From: Lithospermum erythrorhizon
Lineage: Eukaryota; Streptophyta; Magnoliopsida; Boraginales; Boraginaceae
Direction: 5' to 3'
Length of the DNA stretch: 64,000 nt
Assembly: GCA_019722365.1 (NCBI GenBank)
Contig: JADFUC010000882.1
Coordinates: 1 to 64,000 of the forward strand
In this document: one piece after another, positions 47,901 through 59,708 of the stretch
Layout of the letters: each line of letters opens with the position of its first letter
How positions within the stretch are numbered: position 1 is the stretch's first letter
The notes under the pieces: generated by a model
Database searches by the model: none
What the model saw: the letters and a program-made list of their open reading frames with translations, nothing else
Told to the model about the DNA's origin: nothing
Program-made: the position numbers and the translations under genes

Positions 47901-48374
47901 CCAAAAGCGGACCATCGGTTGGCCAGCGGCCTGTGGTCCGGGGAGTTAAAAGCTCTCAACATATCGTTACAAAATCCAGGACCAAGACTTACCGGCCAAC
48001 GTGCCGCTTTTACTACGTCAGGGGTTAACTCCTCGGCTTCCTTACTTTGACTATCCATAGTCTCAGTATTGACACTCCCCTCAGGTTCATGTGTTCTTTT
48101 AGATGTCAGCTTGCCTTAAACAGATTTCCATCGGAAAGACATGTTCGAAAGGCATTGTATTCAAGACTCTTATAATGCTTGTTCACTCAATGAATTGTGC
48201 TCTTACATGAGCAAACGAAATATGCCTATTTTGAGCACATATCAATAAAGATTTGCATCAACGTTTAGGACCAATAGTCACTGTTTGGGAGACAACATGA
48301 CGCCGCGAAAGCCTTTCGAAGATGTTTGGCAGGTTGGTGCTGCGCTGGTTTTCAAATTCAAAATGGGGTTTTAT

Positions 48375-49300
48375 CTACCGTTTTACGAGGAATTTGTTGA
48401 GGTAGTTAGGCATCGATATCTCTTCCCCCACGTTCCTTGAGGTGGCTTTGGCGGAACTTATCAACAAGGCATTCATCATCTCTTTCAATGATGGTTTTCT
48501 TTCGGCCGATCCCGTTCGATTGAGGAGAATATGGTGAAATTGACCGTGAGCTAATCTGGCGCTTCGAACAAAATTGACCAAATGGTGAGACATACTTTCG
48601 CCACCTACATCACTTTGTACTACTTTTTATCTTTTCTCAAGTTGATTTTCGCTTCTTCTTTATAAAGTGCAAATTTGCTCGATTGCCTCGTTTTACTTTT
48701 CATCAGTATACATAGCAAAATTTTGTCTTATCGTCTGAGTGATAAAATACTCATTTCCACCTTTGGATTGAATTGGGCTCGCTATCACAGGGGCGTGCAG
48801 AACAAAATCGAAGGCTTATTATTTCCTAACCGGTTGGAAATGTTGCTCGTCGATTTTGCTTGACACACCGTTCGCACTTGTAATTCTTATGCGATAAATT
48901 CATTAAATTTATGTGATTTAACTTAATCATTCTTTGCAAAAGTGGGGATTGTAACCTATGCCATAAATTAGAGTACTCCTGAAACATAGGCAATGTTGTT
49001 TTTTATTCATCTTGTTTAAGCAACCATTACATTCGTTTTGAAAGACCAATTCTTATGGCGCTTTTCTCACTTTATTACTTAGAAATTGCACAGTAACTTT
49101 ATCGGACTCAATTCTGATTTAGCGACCATGTTTTGCTAAGTAAAATCGAACCTGAGTTCTTCCTAAGTTAAGGACGTCTGAGTGACATTCTTGATGTGAG
49201 CTTCGCCCGAAGGCGATACCAGCGCCCACAGTTCATACTCCGTTGAAATTCATGCCTTTTATCTTACCGCGTTCATAGTGGCTTGAAAGTAGCGAAAGTG
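48375..49300 (-). pseudogene. Copia T integrase remnant
   Basis: The - frame 48,593-48,375 contains HHILLNRTGSAERKPSLKEM then MNALLISSAKATSRN and ISMPNYLNK. These fit the PRTPQQNGVAERKNRTLKEM and N..LLNK blocks at the end of the integrase core, including the AER Glu of the DDE triad. Upstream parts are out of frame. Confidence 0.7.
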
Positions 49301-49469
49301 ATCTTTGACCGAACAAGCAGCGCACAAATAGCACGGTATCGATCCGCGCTCTTGTGGGTTCGTGCCCACAAAGTTCACCACAGAAATCCCACGAAGTTGG
49401 TCACCGTCACATTCTTTTGGTGACATATTAAGCCATCTTTTTCCCGTTATTACTTAGCATGAGTTCTGG

Positions 49470-50540
49470 CTTTCGAAGGAGCTTATAATGGCGTTTGTTA
49501 CAATTGTAACATCTGCAATCAAAAGCCTTTAAAGGAATTCCCTTGAAGCGGCGCTTTTCTTGGCTTGTTTCACTTGGAGTGCAAAATCATTCTTAACCTT
49601 CCCCACTTAAAAGACCTCGAAGACCCAAATTCCTGGCATTCACTTGGGCTCCCCGCTTGAGGAGGAGTTTGGGATAAACGATCCACGATCCAGGCCTTCC
49701 TCTTTATTCTCAGCGAGCAGAGATAATTGCAACATGTTCATATCCTTTAAACGTAGCTGAAATAGTTCTTGAAGTACATCGAAGATGGTGGCAATTTCTC
49801 GATTACCCGCGAGCCTTGAGCGTTTCGTTGAGGGCCATTCATGACTTGAAGCTGGTGGAAGACAACCTCTGATTCTTAACTTAAATTGATCGTCCACCGA
49901 TTTTTCATCCACCATTTATAGTCGGAAATCTTCCCGCGATAAATTTCTTGGAACCCGCGTCTTAGTGCTTATACTTGAACTCAGTGCGTCCCGACATTAT
50001 TTTGTAGTAGCTTGTATGTTTATATCACACTTCTAAAATCATCGAACAAATAAGTCAACAAATAAATTCAGAACCAAATAATCGGAGTGTCTCAGTCGAC
50101 AGCTGACCAAACTCCAAACACCGTCATCTTGAACCGTAGGAGGTTCTCAAACCCAAGAACCGTTGCAAGTTCAAGGTCGTGAGATAGAGCATCGCTTACC
50201 TCCTTTGAAATTCGTCGGGAAAAAGCGGGGGCTTAGGTTGATCATTTTACTAGCATCCACAGGGAACATTTTGGAGGTTGAGGAGAAGCTGATAGCTGTG
50301 TGCTTAGTAGTGAATTCTAGAACCACGCGGCCGACATGGCCCAGTTCTTAATAAAAGTAATACCCGAGCATGGGGAAGGGAAGTGTGACCCCTGGAACAA
50401 AGTGGAGCAGTTTGACTTAATCAACACCGCCATCGAAAACCCCCACCCGGCCACACGGAAAATTCCGGCCGTCCACTCATTCGCCCATAGATGTATGACA
50501 TTGGATTCCATTGCAAAGGTGTTGTGTGTAGCTCGATCGA
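49470..50540 (-). pseudogene. Copia T gag remnant with zinc knuckle
   Basis: On -, TGTTACAATTGTAACAAACG near 49,515-49,495 encodes CYNCNKRHYK, a CX2CX4H-type nucleocapsid knuckle. The frame 49,915-49,640 (SSHEWPSTKR then FDVLQELFQLRLKDMN) resembles the gag C-terminal part before the knuckle. The region to 50,540 should hold the gag N-terminus but is not readable. Confidence 0.6.
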
Positions 50541-50553
50541 TGCGTTTTTAAGT

Positions 50554-51450
50554 TGTAGGGGAGCCCAATAGAGAAGCTTGAACTACTCTGACAAAACTTT
50601 GCAAGCAGGCTGTCTGAAACTCATACAATGAAACTATTACAAAGCGAGCGATTACAATTACAGCAGCGAAGCGATGAGTCACGTTTACAACGCTTTCATG
50701 CGTATTCGACCTCTTCCTGGTCTTGGAGCGGCAGTGTCTGGCTTCCCGGGGATAAAACCACCTTACGTCGAACATTGGCGCTATGAACCCGTCGGCGAAC
50801 CGTCTACGAGCTTGAGTATCGGCTTGGATAGAAAAGCAATGAAAAGAGAGATGGGAGGCTACCGGTTTTTGTGGCTTGTGTGTTTTCTTTTTTTTGATTT
50901 ATTGTGTTGTGGTGATGGATCGTTATTGATATGTGAAATTTGTAACCAAAAGCGTCTGCGTTAGAGTGCGGCTAAACACCATAATGAGTAAATAAAAAGC
51001 ATTAATGTAAGCGCCATTTGATTTGAATGCTGATAAATTCACGATTCAAATTTAAAATGTGCAAAAACGAATTTCGGCCAGAGCTGAGATTGGCTGCGTT
51101 AGGTGTCGCCGAGGTCAGCATGGCCTTACCCCGGCTACAATTTCCGAGCTCATTTACGGTTTGCCCCACTGCTTGAGGCCTTGGCGTGAACATTTTAGCA
51201 TAAGTAATCGATCAGCATTACTAAGGCTACAAAGGAGCCTTCTTATAAAGTGTCATTTTCGGCGCTCAGCGATATGAAATCTGTGCGGTTACCAAACTTT
51301 ATGGTTTGATCCATATTTACCCGCAAGCTTCATTTGGCACAAATGAGGCAAAATTTTGGATTAATATATGGCTAATGACTAACTTTATATCAGCCAATTT
51401 ATAAGCGATGTGGCGATGCGAGAAAGGCGGTAATCTTTTTATATTACGGC
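50554..51450 (-). repeat. 5' LTR of copia T (right end approximate)
   Basis: Right copy of the direct repeat with 44,975-45,897. Numerous small indels separate the two, so the insertion is not recent or the sequence here is of low accuracy. No recognisable primer-binding site lies at its left edge. Confidence 0.7.
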
Positions 51451-52900
51451 GTTCACAAACAAAAAATTAATTATTATGTACTTGTAATTTATTTAATTTA
51501 TGTTACATTAATTTTTTTTCAACTAATATAATTTGAATAACATTATTTAAAACTTGAAATAAGAAATTAATAAATACAAAGGAGATGAATAAAATCAATT
51601 AAAAAGAGTAAATGAATAAAATCATTTTAAGACTGGAAATAAATAAAATCAAGTATAAAATGAAAATAAATAAGATGAATAAAATAAAGTAACAAAAAAG
51701 GACTAAAAAGAAAGGAAATTAATAGAAAATGAAATGAATAAAATAAAAGGAAGGAAATGAGAACTAGAAATACAATCCGTAATCCTAATCTTATTCTTTT
51801 TCTTTTCCATTTTTTTCCCTCTTTCTTTTCCTTTCTTAGTCTTGCCTTTGAGAAGCAGCCATAAAACTCTAAAACTAAGCACCTCCCTTTCAAGCTTTTT
51901 CCCTTTCAATCTCCTCATATTCCAATTTAATTTTGATTTTTTTTGGAAAACATAGGTATGAAATGACTAAAATGTTCCTTAGTAAGTGTCATGTGATGCC
52001 CGTAGTTCAATTAATGGATACTTAATAGGTTATTTAGATTTGATTCTAAAACTAGATCGATTTTTGAAGCTTGCTAAGTAATCAGCATAGGTAAGCAGCT
52101 TGTAAATTAAATCATCTACATCTTTGCCCCTCGTTATATGTCTTCTTGTCGAGGTAATGAAAGCTGATACAGCTAGCAGTACACTGAGGTCACTCGCAGG
52201 AATCTAGCTGAGGAATTCATCAGCGGATGTCTTTCAATTGATCAGAGGACTAGAACTTTCATTTTTTTTCTTCCCTTAAATGCAGAGTTTCAAATCTTTA
52301 TGATAGTGAATAAAGGCGAGGATCACGATGTTGCCAGCACAGTTAACAAAGTTCTACTAATAACAGGTATTATATTTGCCAATGCGAATCTACATACGTT
52401 GATGAGGTGCATACTTGGGCGTAAATTATATGACTGATAAAAGACAGTTTTTTTGCATGGCGTTAAAATATGTTAAATCACATGCCATTCCGGAATCCGG
52501 ATGAAGACTTCAGCGATAAATTGAGCATGAATAAAAGAATACATCATACACTCCTCTCATAATAAAATCACATCCATACGCTCCTCTCATATCTTTTGGT
52601 CATAAGAAGTTAATTATATACTAGAAATGAAAAAACGAGAGAGTGATAATGTATTAAATGGAAGATATTGAAGGTAATGCAAGCAATTAAAAACTATCAT
52701 TGTTATATATTATAACACATTTCTTAAAATTATTTATCGGAACTTTGCTGTAGTCCCCATCTTTTATTTCGTCCTGGACATAAAAAATTCAGGACAATGC
52801 ATGTTAATAGGATTGAATTACTCTATATATTGTAAATCCGTATCAACATATATGAACTAACATTAAGTTTTCACTAATAATTCCTTCACCCTTTTCTGAG
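51451..52900. other. Gene-free region with purine/pyrimidine strand asymmetry
   Basis: 51,540-51,760 is a run of AAATAAATAAAAT- and GGAAATGA-type purine-rich units. It is followed at 51,785-51,840 by an almost pure pyrimidine tract (CTTTTTCTTTTCC-type), so the two could pair. The - strand ORFs here (Lys- and Leu-rich) are low-complexity artefacts. No gene is supported in 51,920-52,900. An AATAAA on - at 52,768-52,763 may be the poly(A) signal of the gene at 52,924. Confidence 0.5.
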
Positions 52901-52923
52901 TTATATACGCTAGTGATGACTAA

Positions 52924-53223
52924 TTAACTTGAGGTTCTTTTGCAATGGGCAATAGCTGAATCCAAAACCTCCTTGCGTTCTTCGGCACCCATGTCAGTGT
53001 AATAGTTGAAGCTCGGATAGTTGTCCAGGATTCTCGAGCAGACTTTAGTTGGTTCATCATCATCATCTTTCTTCAAGCATACGAACAACTTCTTGAGTCC
53101 CCCACTTATAGATTTGCCAACACTTTTACGTTGATTTTTAGAAGACGATGATAATTCAGATCTAGATACAGGGACAACATGGGACGATGATGAAAATAAT
53201 TGTTTGTTTTTTGATATAGCCAT
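52924..53223 (-). CDS. Small intact plant protein of unknown function, 99 aa
   Basis: A single ATG-to-TAA frame without interruptions in otherwise ORF-poor DNA. The N-terminal third is Ser-rich and basic (SSSSKNQRKSVGKSISGG), followed by KKLFVCLKKDDDDEPTK and a C-terminal helix-like segment with SFNYYTDMGAEERKEVLDSA then IAHCKRTSS. There is no signal peptide or membrane segment. The layout (disordered basic N-terminus, short conserved C-terminal motif ending in Ser) is like many short lineage-spread plant proteins, but I cannot name the family. A TATA box lies about 68-80 bases upstream of the ATG, and an AATAAA lies about 155 bases after the stop. Both support an expressed gene. Confidence 0.75.
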   Translation of the reverse strand: MAISKNKQLFSSSSHVVPVSRSELSSSSKNQRKSVGKSISGGLKKLFVCLKKDDDDEPTKVCSRILDNYPSFNYYTDMGAEERKEVLDSAIAHCKRTSS

Positions 53224-53273
53224 TTAAGAAAAATTCATCAAGAGAATTTATGAGATTATTGAATAATGTTTTT

Positions 53274-53281
53274 CATGCATG
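53274..53281. promoter_or_regulatory. RY-type motif CATGCATG between TATA box and start codon
   Basis: The 8-base palindrome CATGCATG is the RY core recognised by B3-domain factors of seed development (ABI3/FUS3/LEC2 class). It lies in the presumed 5' leader of the 99-aa gene. A single copy can occur by chance. Confidence 0.35.
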
Positions 53282-53290
53282 ATGCACGTT

Positions 53291-53304
53291 GGATATATAT
53301 ATAG
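53291..53304 (-). promoter_or_regulatory. TATA box of the 99-aa gene
   Basis: GGATATATATATAG on + is CTATATATATATCC on -, a consensus plant TATA element about 70 bases upstream of the start codon at 53,223. Confidence 0.65.
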
Positions 53305-53309
53305 GGTAC

Positions 53310-54791
53310 TTGTCAATGGGTTTGAAAATTATATTACAGTAATAAGATTTTTATTGATAAATAAATCTTAGTTGGAATAAGGTTTACAATCTTGGTATGT
53401 TATTTATTAAGTAAGAATTTGAACGTTTGGATTATATGTAACAATCTTTATTACAATAATTGAAATAATGACAAATCATCTTTTTACGCGTTTATAAGTT
53501 AATTTAAAAATTAATTATAATTTTATTGAATTTTTATAACAAGTTTCTCTGAAGTTACTTATTTTTACTATAAATTATATATCAAGAGAATTAAAATTTG
53601 ATTTATAAATTAATTATAAACATAAACCAACAACTTATCATTATACTATTTTAAATAATGCATCAAAGTGTGTTACACATAATATAGATACTCCTCCATT
53701 ATTTAGCAAAAGTAATTTATTAAAGAGTTAAAAAATTTATATTATATCCTACAACATGCTCATATAATTGCTCTAAAAGATCATGACGTTATTATTACTA
53801 TAAAGCTTAAAAATGATGAGAAAGGGATAACGTTACAGGCTTACAGCTACAAGAACTGCATTCTCTATCTTTATTGTATTGGAAGGTAAAAATAGAAATA
53901 CAATTATTAAAAAACTTAAAAATAGAAATACAAAAATAGAAATACAATTATTGAGTTGCTAGTGGTAGTAATTTTTATACGTGGTAGAAGATTGATGTAA
54001 ACTTATTAATTTTGTTATTATGAATGATATACATACTTGTAACAATGTGCGAGGGTGGATTGGCGGTTATCTTAGTGAAGTCAATTAATGTAATTTTATT
54101 TTACCACTCACGATGAAAAATGTGTTCTTATACCATAATGTCTGAGGTGGATTGGCGGTTACGAGTGGCGGAATTAATGTAATTCGTATTTTGCCTGCGA
54201 TGAAAAATGTATTTGGTTTTATTTACGAATAACTTCTCAATGATGTTGTAACCGCCCTAACATGATAACTTATCATAATAATTTCCATATGTAAATGTTA
54301 ATATGCGAGAAATAATGTGTGTTAATTTATTTGTTTTCTTAAATCTTAAATTTAAGATAGGATAATAGATTGTTGCTTAAAATTGATATTGTATTTGTTG
54401 TCGAAACTTGGCAAGCCGTCGTAATCGATAAATTCTTTATCACCGCTTCGTTTAGCTCTTAACATTAAAAGTCAAAATACTAATACATGTTACATAATTT
54501 AAATATTTTTACCAATCATTGAAAATTTATACATAAAAATAATGAAATAATTTCTGAAATTTGGAATTAATGAATATAAGCCCAGTATAAGTAATTTTTC
54601 ATTATATTGTATATTCAGTGCACAATTCAAATGATTATAAGTTGACCATTGACCATGACATTTGTAATACTAGTATAATAATGAATTAATTTTACACGAT
54701 AAATAATTTCATGTTCTCATATACTGACATACTGTAGTTATCATTTTGTAGTACTATGGCATTAATTTCTTTTATAGAGTTAATAATTAGC

Positions 54792-54829
<38 letters not shown>

Positions 54830-54980
54830 ACAGAGGTAAAATAAGAATTAGATAATCAAATTATATCTTTCTCAATATGCAGATTTATTAAATTAAACAA
54901 CGTAGTACTAATTTTCATGAATGACATTTCATGACTAAATGCTTATTACCATTAAATATGAAGTTAACAAATTTTGATGT
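53310..54980. other. AT-rich intergenic region with small repeats
   Basis: No gene. Contains a short duplication of AAATAGAAATACAATTATT (53,890-53,955), a two-copy repeat near 54,055-54,222 (GTGGATTGGCGGTTA at 54,055-54,069 and 54,147-54,161, each followed by AATTAATGTAAT and CGATGAAAAATGT) and an (AT)16 microsatellite at 54,795-54,826. Confidence 0.6.
54795..54826. repeat. (AT)16 microsatellite
   Basis: Sixteen uninterrupted AT units. Confidence 0.95.
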
Positions 54981-55104
54981 AGGTATGAGCCAAATAAACC
55001 ATTGCCTCAAGCCAACCACCCAAGAAACGCAATCTGACTCAAAGTGCGAATCCAAAGATTGCATACCAGCTATTCGAAGAAATAGAGCAATAGATTAATA
55101 AGGT
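54981..55104 (+). pseudogene. Extra copy of the copia D internal 3' tail
   Basis: AAACCATT, AAAGATTGCATACCAGCT, TTCGA-GAAATAG-GCAATAGATTA and AGGTTGTT match the sequence just before the second LTR at 63,440-63,545. It runs into an LTR start (TGTTAAGC, 55,105) exactly as the 3' copy does. The sequence to the left of 54,981 is unrelated, so this upstream copy is truncated. Confidence 0.7.
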
Positions 55105-55449
55105 TGTTAAGCCGATTCTAGTATTATAACAGAAGCAAAAGCTAGGATAAGCGGAATTACGTAAAGAAAATAAGAGAAACTGGCCAACAAATTTAACGTA
55201 TTTCTAACGATGTGTGTTAGGACTAATTAAATGAGCAGCAGAAAATTTCGTATAATAGGGAGCATATTACAATATTTGAGTGAAATAGTTGATAATGCTT
55301 AAGGAGGCTTACAAAACTTGAGTTATTTGGTAGAAAATAAGCACATATCTATAGTATATATATAGGGTGAATAAAGAAAAAATTATTTAGATGTACATTT
55401 GAATTACAGTCAATCAATAATCTCATAGAATCATAAAGTTGGGATAGCA

Positions 55450-57060
55450 GGAAAACTTCCTAAGAGTGCACGAGGAATGTGCAGAAGTACGGATATTAGG
55501 ATAGTGAGCAGATGTAGAGTCTGTAGGATGTAAGGCTGCTTGGGGCCGTTGCTTGACACAGACAGCAACTAACTGACTAGAATATTATTGAGTTCAACGA
55601 TAGAAGCTTGCTCTCTGGAACCGGCCGTAAACATATATCAATTTGGATTCTATGATACCCACTTTGTTTACCTTAATCCTCTTTCACCTCTCGAGGAAAA
55701 TGATATCGCATCAATGTGCTTTGTCTATCGTGATGGTGATCTTGATTTAAGCATGTTATTGCACTGCTTGTCATGATATATCGCTGATCGTGATGTAGCC
55801 CCAGATCACTAAGCTAGTCCTACCGACGGATACACCTTTACTTGGCTTCTTTAAATTACCATATACTGCACTGATAGTAGACATAGTCACCGTGGATTGC
55901 AGTAGCCTCATTTCATGTGAGGAACCACAGGTTAGTAGCAGATCATGAATCAATCAGAGTATCCAGAGGGGTAAGCGACTATTATCACCATAACAAAGAC
56001 CAATAGCAGGTAACTCACGAGATAACGAAAAATCTTCTTCGCGACACACTTGATGTTCTTTTCGAGAATTGACCTGAACTCTTAAGTCGGGTCTAATCTG
56101 GACCATAGCATAAACTTAAATGCGCTAGTATAAGGTACCGTTCCATTATAAACTTTCAATGATTTTAAATGCAGAATAACGAGCATTTGTAGAACTTCGA
56201 ATTGATTGGTTTAGCGATGGCAGTACACAGCGAATACGGATAGAATCTTCTCAGCGTAGCCTTTCGGGGATAAGAGAAACTAGCACGACACGTCACTAAA
56301 TATCTCATTCCCAAAGAAATCTTCTTTGCGGCACCCAGATCCTTCATTTCAAACTCAGCGCTAAATGGCCTTGTTTAGATATGGACTTCTCATTGAATTG
56401 TAGGCGCATATAGATCTACATACGAGCCCAAGTAGATAAAGAGACCCTGTCAGCTAACATTTGGCTTTAATGGACTCTCGAATACCCAATCTATCATTAG
56501 CAGCTATCAAATCTCTTGTACATACCAGATTTGCTTTAAAACCATCTGAAGATTTCTTCAATCTGCGAAACATAATCTTCCTTTCGGGTTCTGGAAACCA
56601 TACAGGTACAGGTCATTATAAATTTCTTTATCCAACTCTCCCGTGAAAACATGCGACATACAGGCCTTTCGAGCTCCAGAGTCTACGATGTCAAACTACT
56701 AGAAGCACCACGATGAAGTGTGTCGACTACGGTGAGAAAATCTCATTGTAGTCGACTCCTTTCCCTTTAGTGTTTTCTTTATATTTAACCCATAATTAGT
56801 TTAAATATACTTCTGTGAAATCACTTTTAGTAGATCTTTCTTCATAAGTGTACCATGACTCCAGTGGGTTCTTATGAGTGATTCCGTCTATTTCTCATGA
56901 AGCCATTGGGCCGACTTAGTACCGATTCTGAACTTCTGTAAGCGGCTGCATGAGGATCAACTTCCTCTGCAACCTGTAAAGCAAAAGCCAACATATCCTC
57001 ATATCCGTACCTCGAAGGAGGTACTCCGTAGTTTGCTCTTCTCGGGCGATCAAGAGCCAA
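55450..57060 (-). pseudogene. Copia C reverse transcriptase and RNase H remnant
   Basis: The frame 57,060-56,872 (-) carries RPRRANYGVPPSRYGYEDML then AFALQVAEEVDPH, the typical linker and RT entrance. The frame 56,347-56,165 starts MKDLGAAKKISLGM, the RT C-terminal (K)DLG.A..ILGM block. RNase H pieces follow to about 55,450 without a continuous frame. Confidence 0.75.
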
Positions 57061-57099
57061 ACTGTGATGTTCATCTGGGGATGGAACTTCGATGTTTAC

Positions 57100-57990
57100 G
57101 CCTACGATTGTGAGGCGGAAAAACCTCTGCAGGGAATCTACGTACTCACTCTTGGCCTTACACTTGGGAATTATGGGTGTGATGGTTGATCAAACTATGA
57201 ATTCTCATCAAATATTACATTTACTTAGAATAACTTCTCGTCTACCGAAGATTGACCAAAGTCTATACCACTTTAGCTGCCATCGCTTCTCTGAAATATA
57301 CCATACATGCCGCAGTTTCGCTTTACCCTCATTCACGATAATAAGCGGTCGACCAAAAGCTGCCGATCACGGCCAAACTGGAGCTGGTCAATGCAGGGAC
57401 AGCTACTGGGATAAACTGTTCTATTTCATTAAAGCATTCCTCGTCGACGGCGTTTGAGAGCGCTGTGACTCTCTCAGAAGTGTTTGATTAATACGTTACC
57501 TACGCGTTCTGCTAGAGATTGTATGCCTAACCATTATGATGCCTAGCAATCACTTCCTTACAAAACTCATCAAACTCGAACCCAGGCAATTCCGGACCGT
57601 TATCGTCTGCGGCCGACGACGCCTTTCCACATTTTGATTTCCCTTTCAAGATCTTCAAATCTAGAGTGCTTGAAAGCATCACTTTTACGCTTCATAATAA
57701 AGACCCAAGTCATCCTTGAATAATCATCAATCGGTAGAAAATGCGAAGTGACCTCCCAAAGATTCAACCGTGAAGGACCCCAATCGGAGTGAATGTAATC
57801 CGATTATTACCTTTTGTTCTATGGTAGCTTTGGAAATTTCTTTGCGATGTAATTTTAAAGACACGGTGATCCGCAAAACCCCGAGTCTTTCAACACGCAC
57901 ACCAAGAAGATTGTCCACTAACAAAATCTGCGTCCACTCTGCCATTTCGTGTGACCCGAGCCTCGTATGTCGCGGCTTAGTCATATTATC
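57100..57990 (-). pseudogene. Copia C integrase remnant
   Basis: The frame 57,984-57,727 (-) contains HTRLGSHEMAEWTQILLVDN and LLGV, then KLHRKEISKAT and LHSLRLGSFTVESLGGH. This is the pre-integrase HTRLGH...L....LL block, the zinc-binding end and the D..GP..V.S.GG. start of the catalytic core. The remainder of the core is out of frame. Confidence 0.75.
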
Positions 57991-58309
57991 ATTTTCAACA
58001 ACGGATGATGCAGCGATGGCGAATCAAGAAGCGTAAGCACACTTGTAGAAAAGCCTAGCGTGCCTAACACAACACTTTAGAATCGGCGCCAGGCATACTG
58101 TAGACATTTGCCGCTCAGCCGCTAAAACAGCGGACTTCGGTAAATCGATTCTTAGGTAAATCGGTGGAACATATCTAACGTCTTCTGAGTGCAGAACTTA
58201 CCGTCGCAGGTCTAATTTTTCTGGAACCTATCCGACTACTTTGCAAACACAAGCGTTGGCCATAAAATATTACCACCATCTCTTTGCTTTCGTAGAGTAA
58301 AACCATTCC

Positions 58310-59200
58310 CTCTTAGGACAAATATGATAGATGCTCTGAATCAAGTATCAGCGCGTCGATTGTAAATGTGTGGCTATCGGCAACTAATGCTATATCTTCC
58401 TCGGATTTTGTATTACTCTCGGCGGCAATCAGCGATACGAATGCATTAAATTGCCCCACTCTTCTTAGAACCCAGTCGGTTTCAATGTCCACTTCTCGCT
58501 GATAATAATGGAGCATCTGCAGTTTTAGAACTCCGTTTGAATTGTTTCTTAGGAAACTTCTTTTTCATAGCAAACCCCGCCTTCTTGTTGGCGAATAACA
58601 GCGGCTTGAGTATCAAACTAGAACATTTCTATTTATGTCTCAATTCCACTGTTATGAAGAAGAATTTCCAACTTAGCTACAGAGTTATAGAGTCTTTACC
58701 ATTAGTCATAGATTCCTTCCTTAAAATTTTAAATGTACGATCGCAGGTAAAGAAAGCCCACTTGAGAATTAGAGCGACATCTGCATAAATAACATAAACA
58801 TCAATATTATGCAAAACAAATAATATTGTATTTAGACTATCTAAGTGGTCTTTTAAGGGCGTCTTATTCTGCGTCGCGAGGCTGAGCGAGCGTTGTTTCA
58901 GCAACAACTTGTTGGTTAAGCTTTTGAGCATATACAGACTTTCCAGTTTAGCCCAGCGATCGGCGTGATCTCACCAGCTCAAGCTTTCATCAATAATCTC
59001 ATCGCCAGGAGGCAACGATGCGTTAGATAATGCGGCCCCACCATACAGGAATCGGTTTTCCGGGCAGGTGCGGATTCTTCGTAAGGAGGCAGGATACTAC
59101 CGACGATAATGCCTACTTGATTTTTTCGCTTGGGCCAGCCCATTTACCATTAAAACATCTAACTTACGGCATTTCTGGCATGCGTCTTGTGGGATCTGAA
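58310..59200 (-). pseudogene. Copia C gag and protease remnant
   Basis: The frame 58,931-58,677 (-) reads LTNKLLLKQRSLSLATQNKT, PLKDHLDSLNTILF and later GKDSITL, the UBN2-type gag block. The frame 58,516-58,313 has a knuckle remnant (HYYQREVDIETDW), then SNTKSEEDIALVADSH and DALILDS, matching the protease approach to DSG(A). The DSG itself is mutated (LDSEHLS). Confidence 0.75.
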
Positions 59201-59516
59201 TCTGAGGTACGATCTTAGGTTGTTATAGCGAAGCCAGCCCAGGATAAGCGATTGCGTAAAAGAAATACGGAAGAAAGTAAATAACATGAGAAATTTAACG
59301 TGGTATCGCAATGATGTGTTAGGGTATCCTTGAATGAATCAGCAGAAAATTTCACAATAGAGGAGCAGAGATTAAATATTTATTTGAAATAGTTGAGTAA
59401 TCTTGGAAGTCTTCTGGCTCAGTATTTGGTATATAAAATAAGCGCATATCTTGTCATTATATATAGGATAAGATAAAGAAAAATTAACGATACTATAGGT
59501 ATTGGTAGATTTCTAG

Positions 59517-59707
59517 TCAAAATCAACACCTATTTATCAGTTGTATTTATTTTTAGTTAGCAAATGTATCTGATCAATATATCAGATAGAATTAGTTGCA
59601 GATTTTAAATTCAAAGGTAATTAAGTTGCCGTTTGTAAACTCTGTAATCTCTCATTATAAATACAAAGGTCTCATCATTGTGAGAACCATCTTTCCTGAA
59701 AATCTTT
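59517..59707 (+). repeat. First LTR of copia D, right part
   Basis: Aligns with 63,556-63,793 (CCTATTTATCA, TAGTTAGCAAATGTAT, AGTTGCAGATTT, GTAATTAAGTTGCCG, GGTCTCA-CATTGTGAGAACC and TTTCCTGAAAAT). The LTR's first 17 bases lie 4.4 kb to the left at 55,105-55,121. Confidence 0.85.
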
Positions 59708-59708
59708 A

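Larger units (their letters stand above)
44975..51450 (-). mobile_element. Ty1/copia retrotransposon (T) with two LTRs
   Basis: LTRs at 44,975-45,897 and 50,554 to about 51,450 share TGTAGG starts, AAACTCATAC, ATGAAACTATTACAAA, GAGCGATTAC, CTTCCCGGG-ATAAAACCACC, a TTTTTTTTGATTTATTGTGTTGTGG run and TATGGTTTGATC. In - sense the order is 5' LTR (right), gag with zinc knuckle, integrase, RT, RNase H, 3' LTR (left). Coding sequence is decayed throughout. The right end of the right LTR and any target duplication could not be fixed. Confidence 0.8.
55122..59510 (-). mobile_element. Ty1/copia retrotransposon (C) inserted in the first LTR of copia D
   Basis: LTRs at 55,122-55,408 (287 bp) and 59,221-59,510 (290 bp) share AGGATAAGCG, AATTTAACGT, ATGATGTGTTAGG, AGCAGAAAATTTC, GAAATAGTTGA and ATATATAGG. 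TTCTAG flanks the pair (55,116-55,121 and 59,511-59,516), a probable target-site duplication. In - sense: 5' LTR (right), gag, knuckle/protease, integrase, RT, RNase H, 3' LTR (left). Total 4.4 kb, a normal copia length. A degenerate primer-binding-site-like sequence lies left of the 5' LTR (59,190-59,212). Coding sequence is broken. Confidence 0.8.

Noticed and set aside
44990..51450. First read as two separate related LTR remnants
   Set aside because: Order, orientation and the gag-IN-RT remnants between them fit one element with two LTRs.
51627..51918. Two overlapping - strand ORFs rich in Lys, Leu and Phe
   Set aside because: Translation of the purine/pyrimidine tracts; low complexity.
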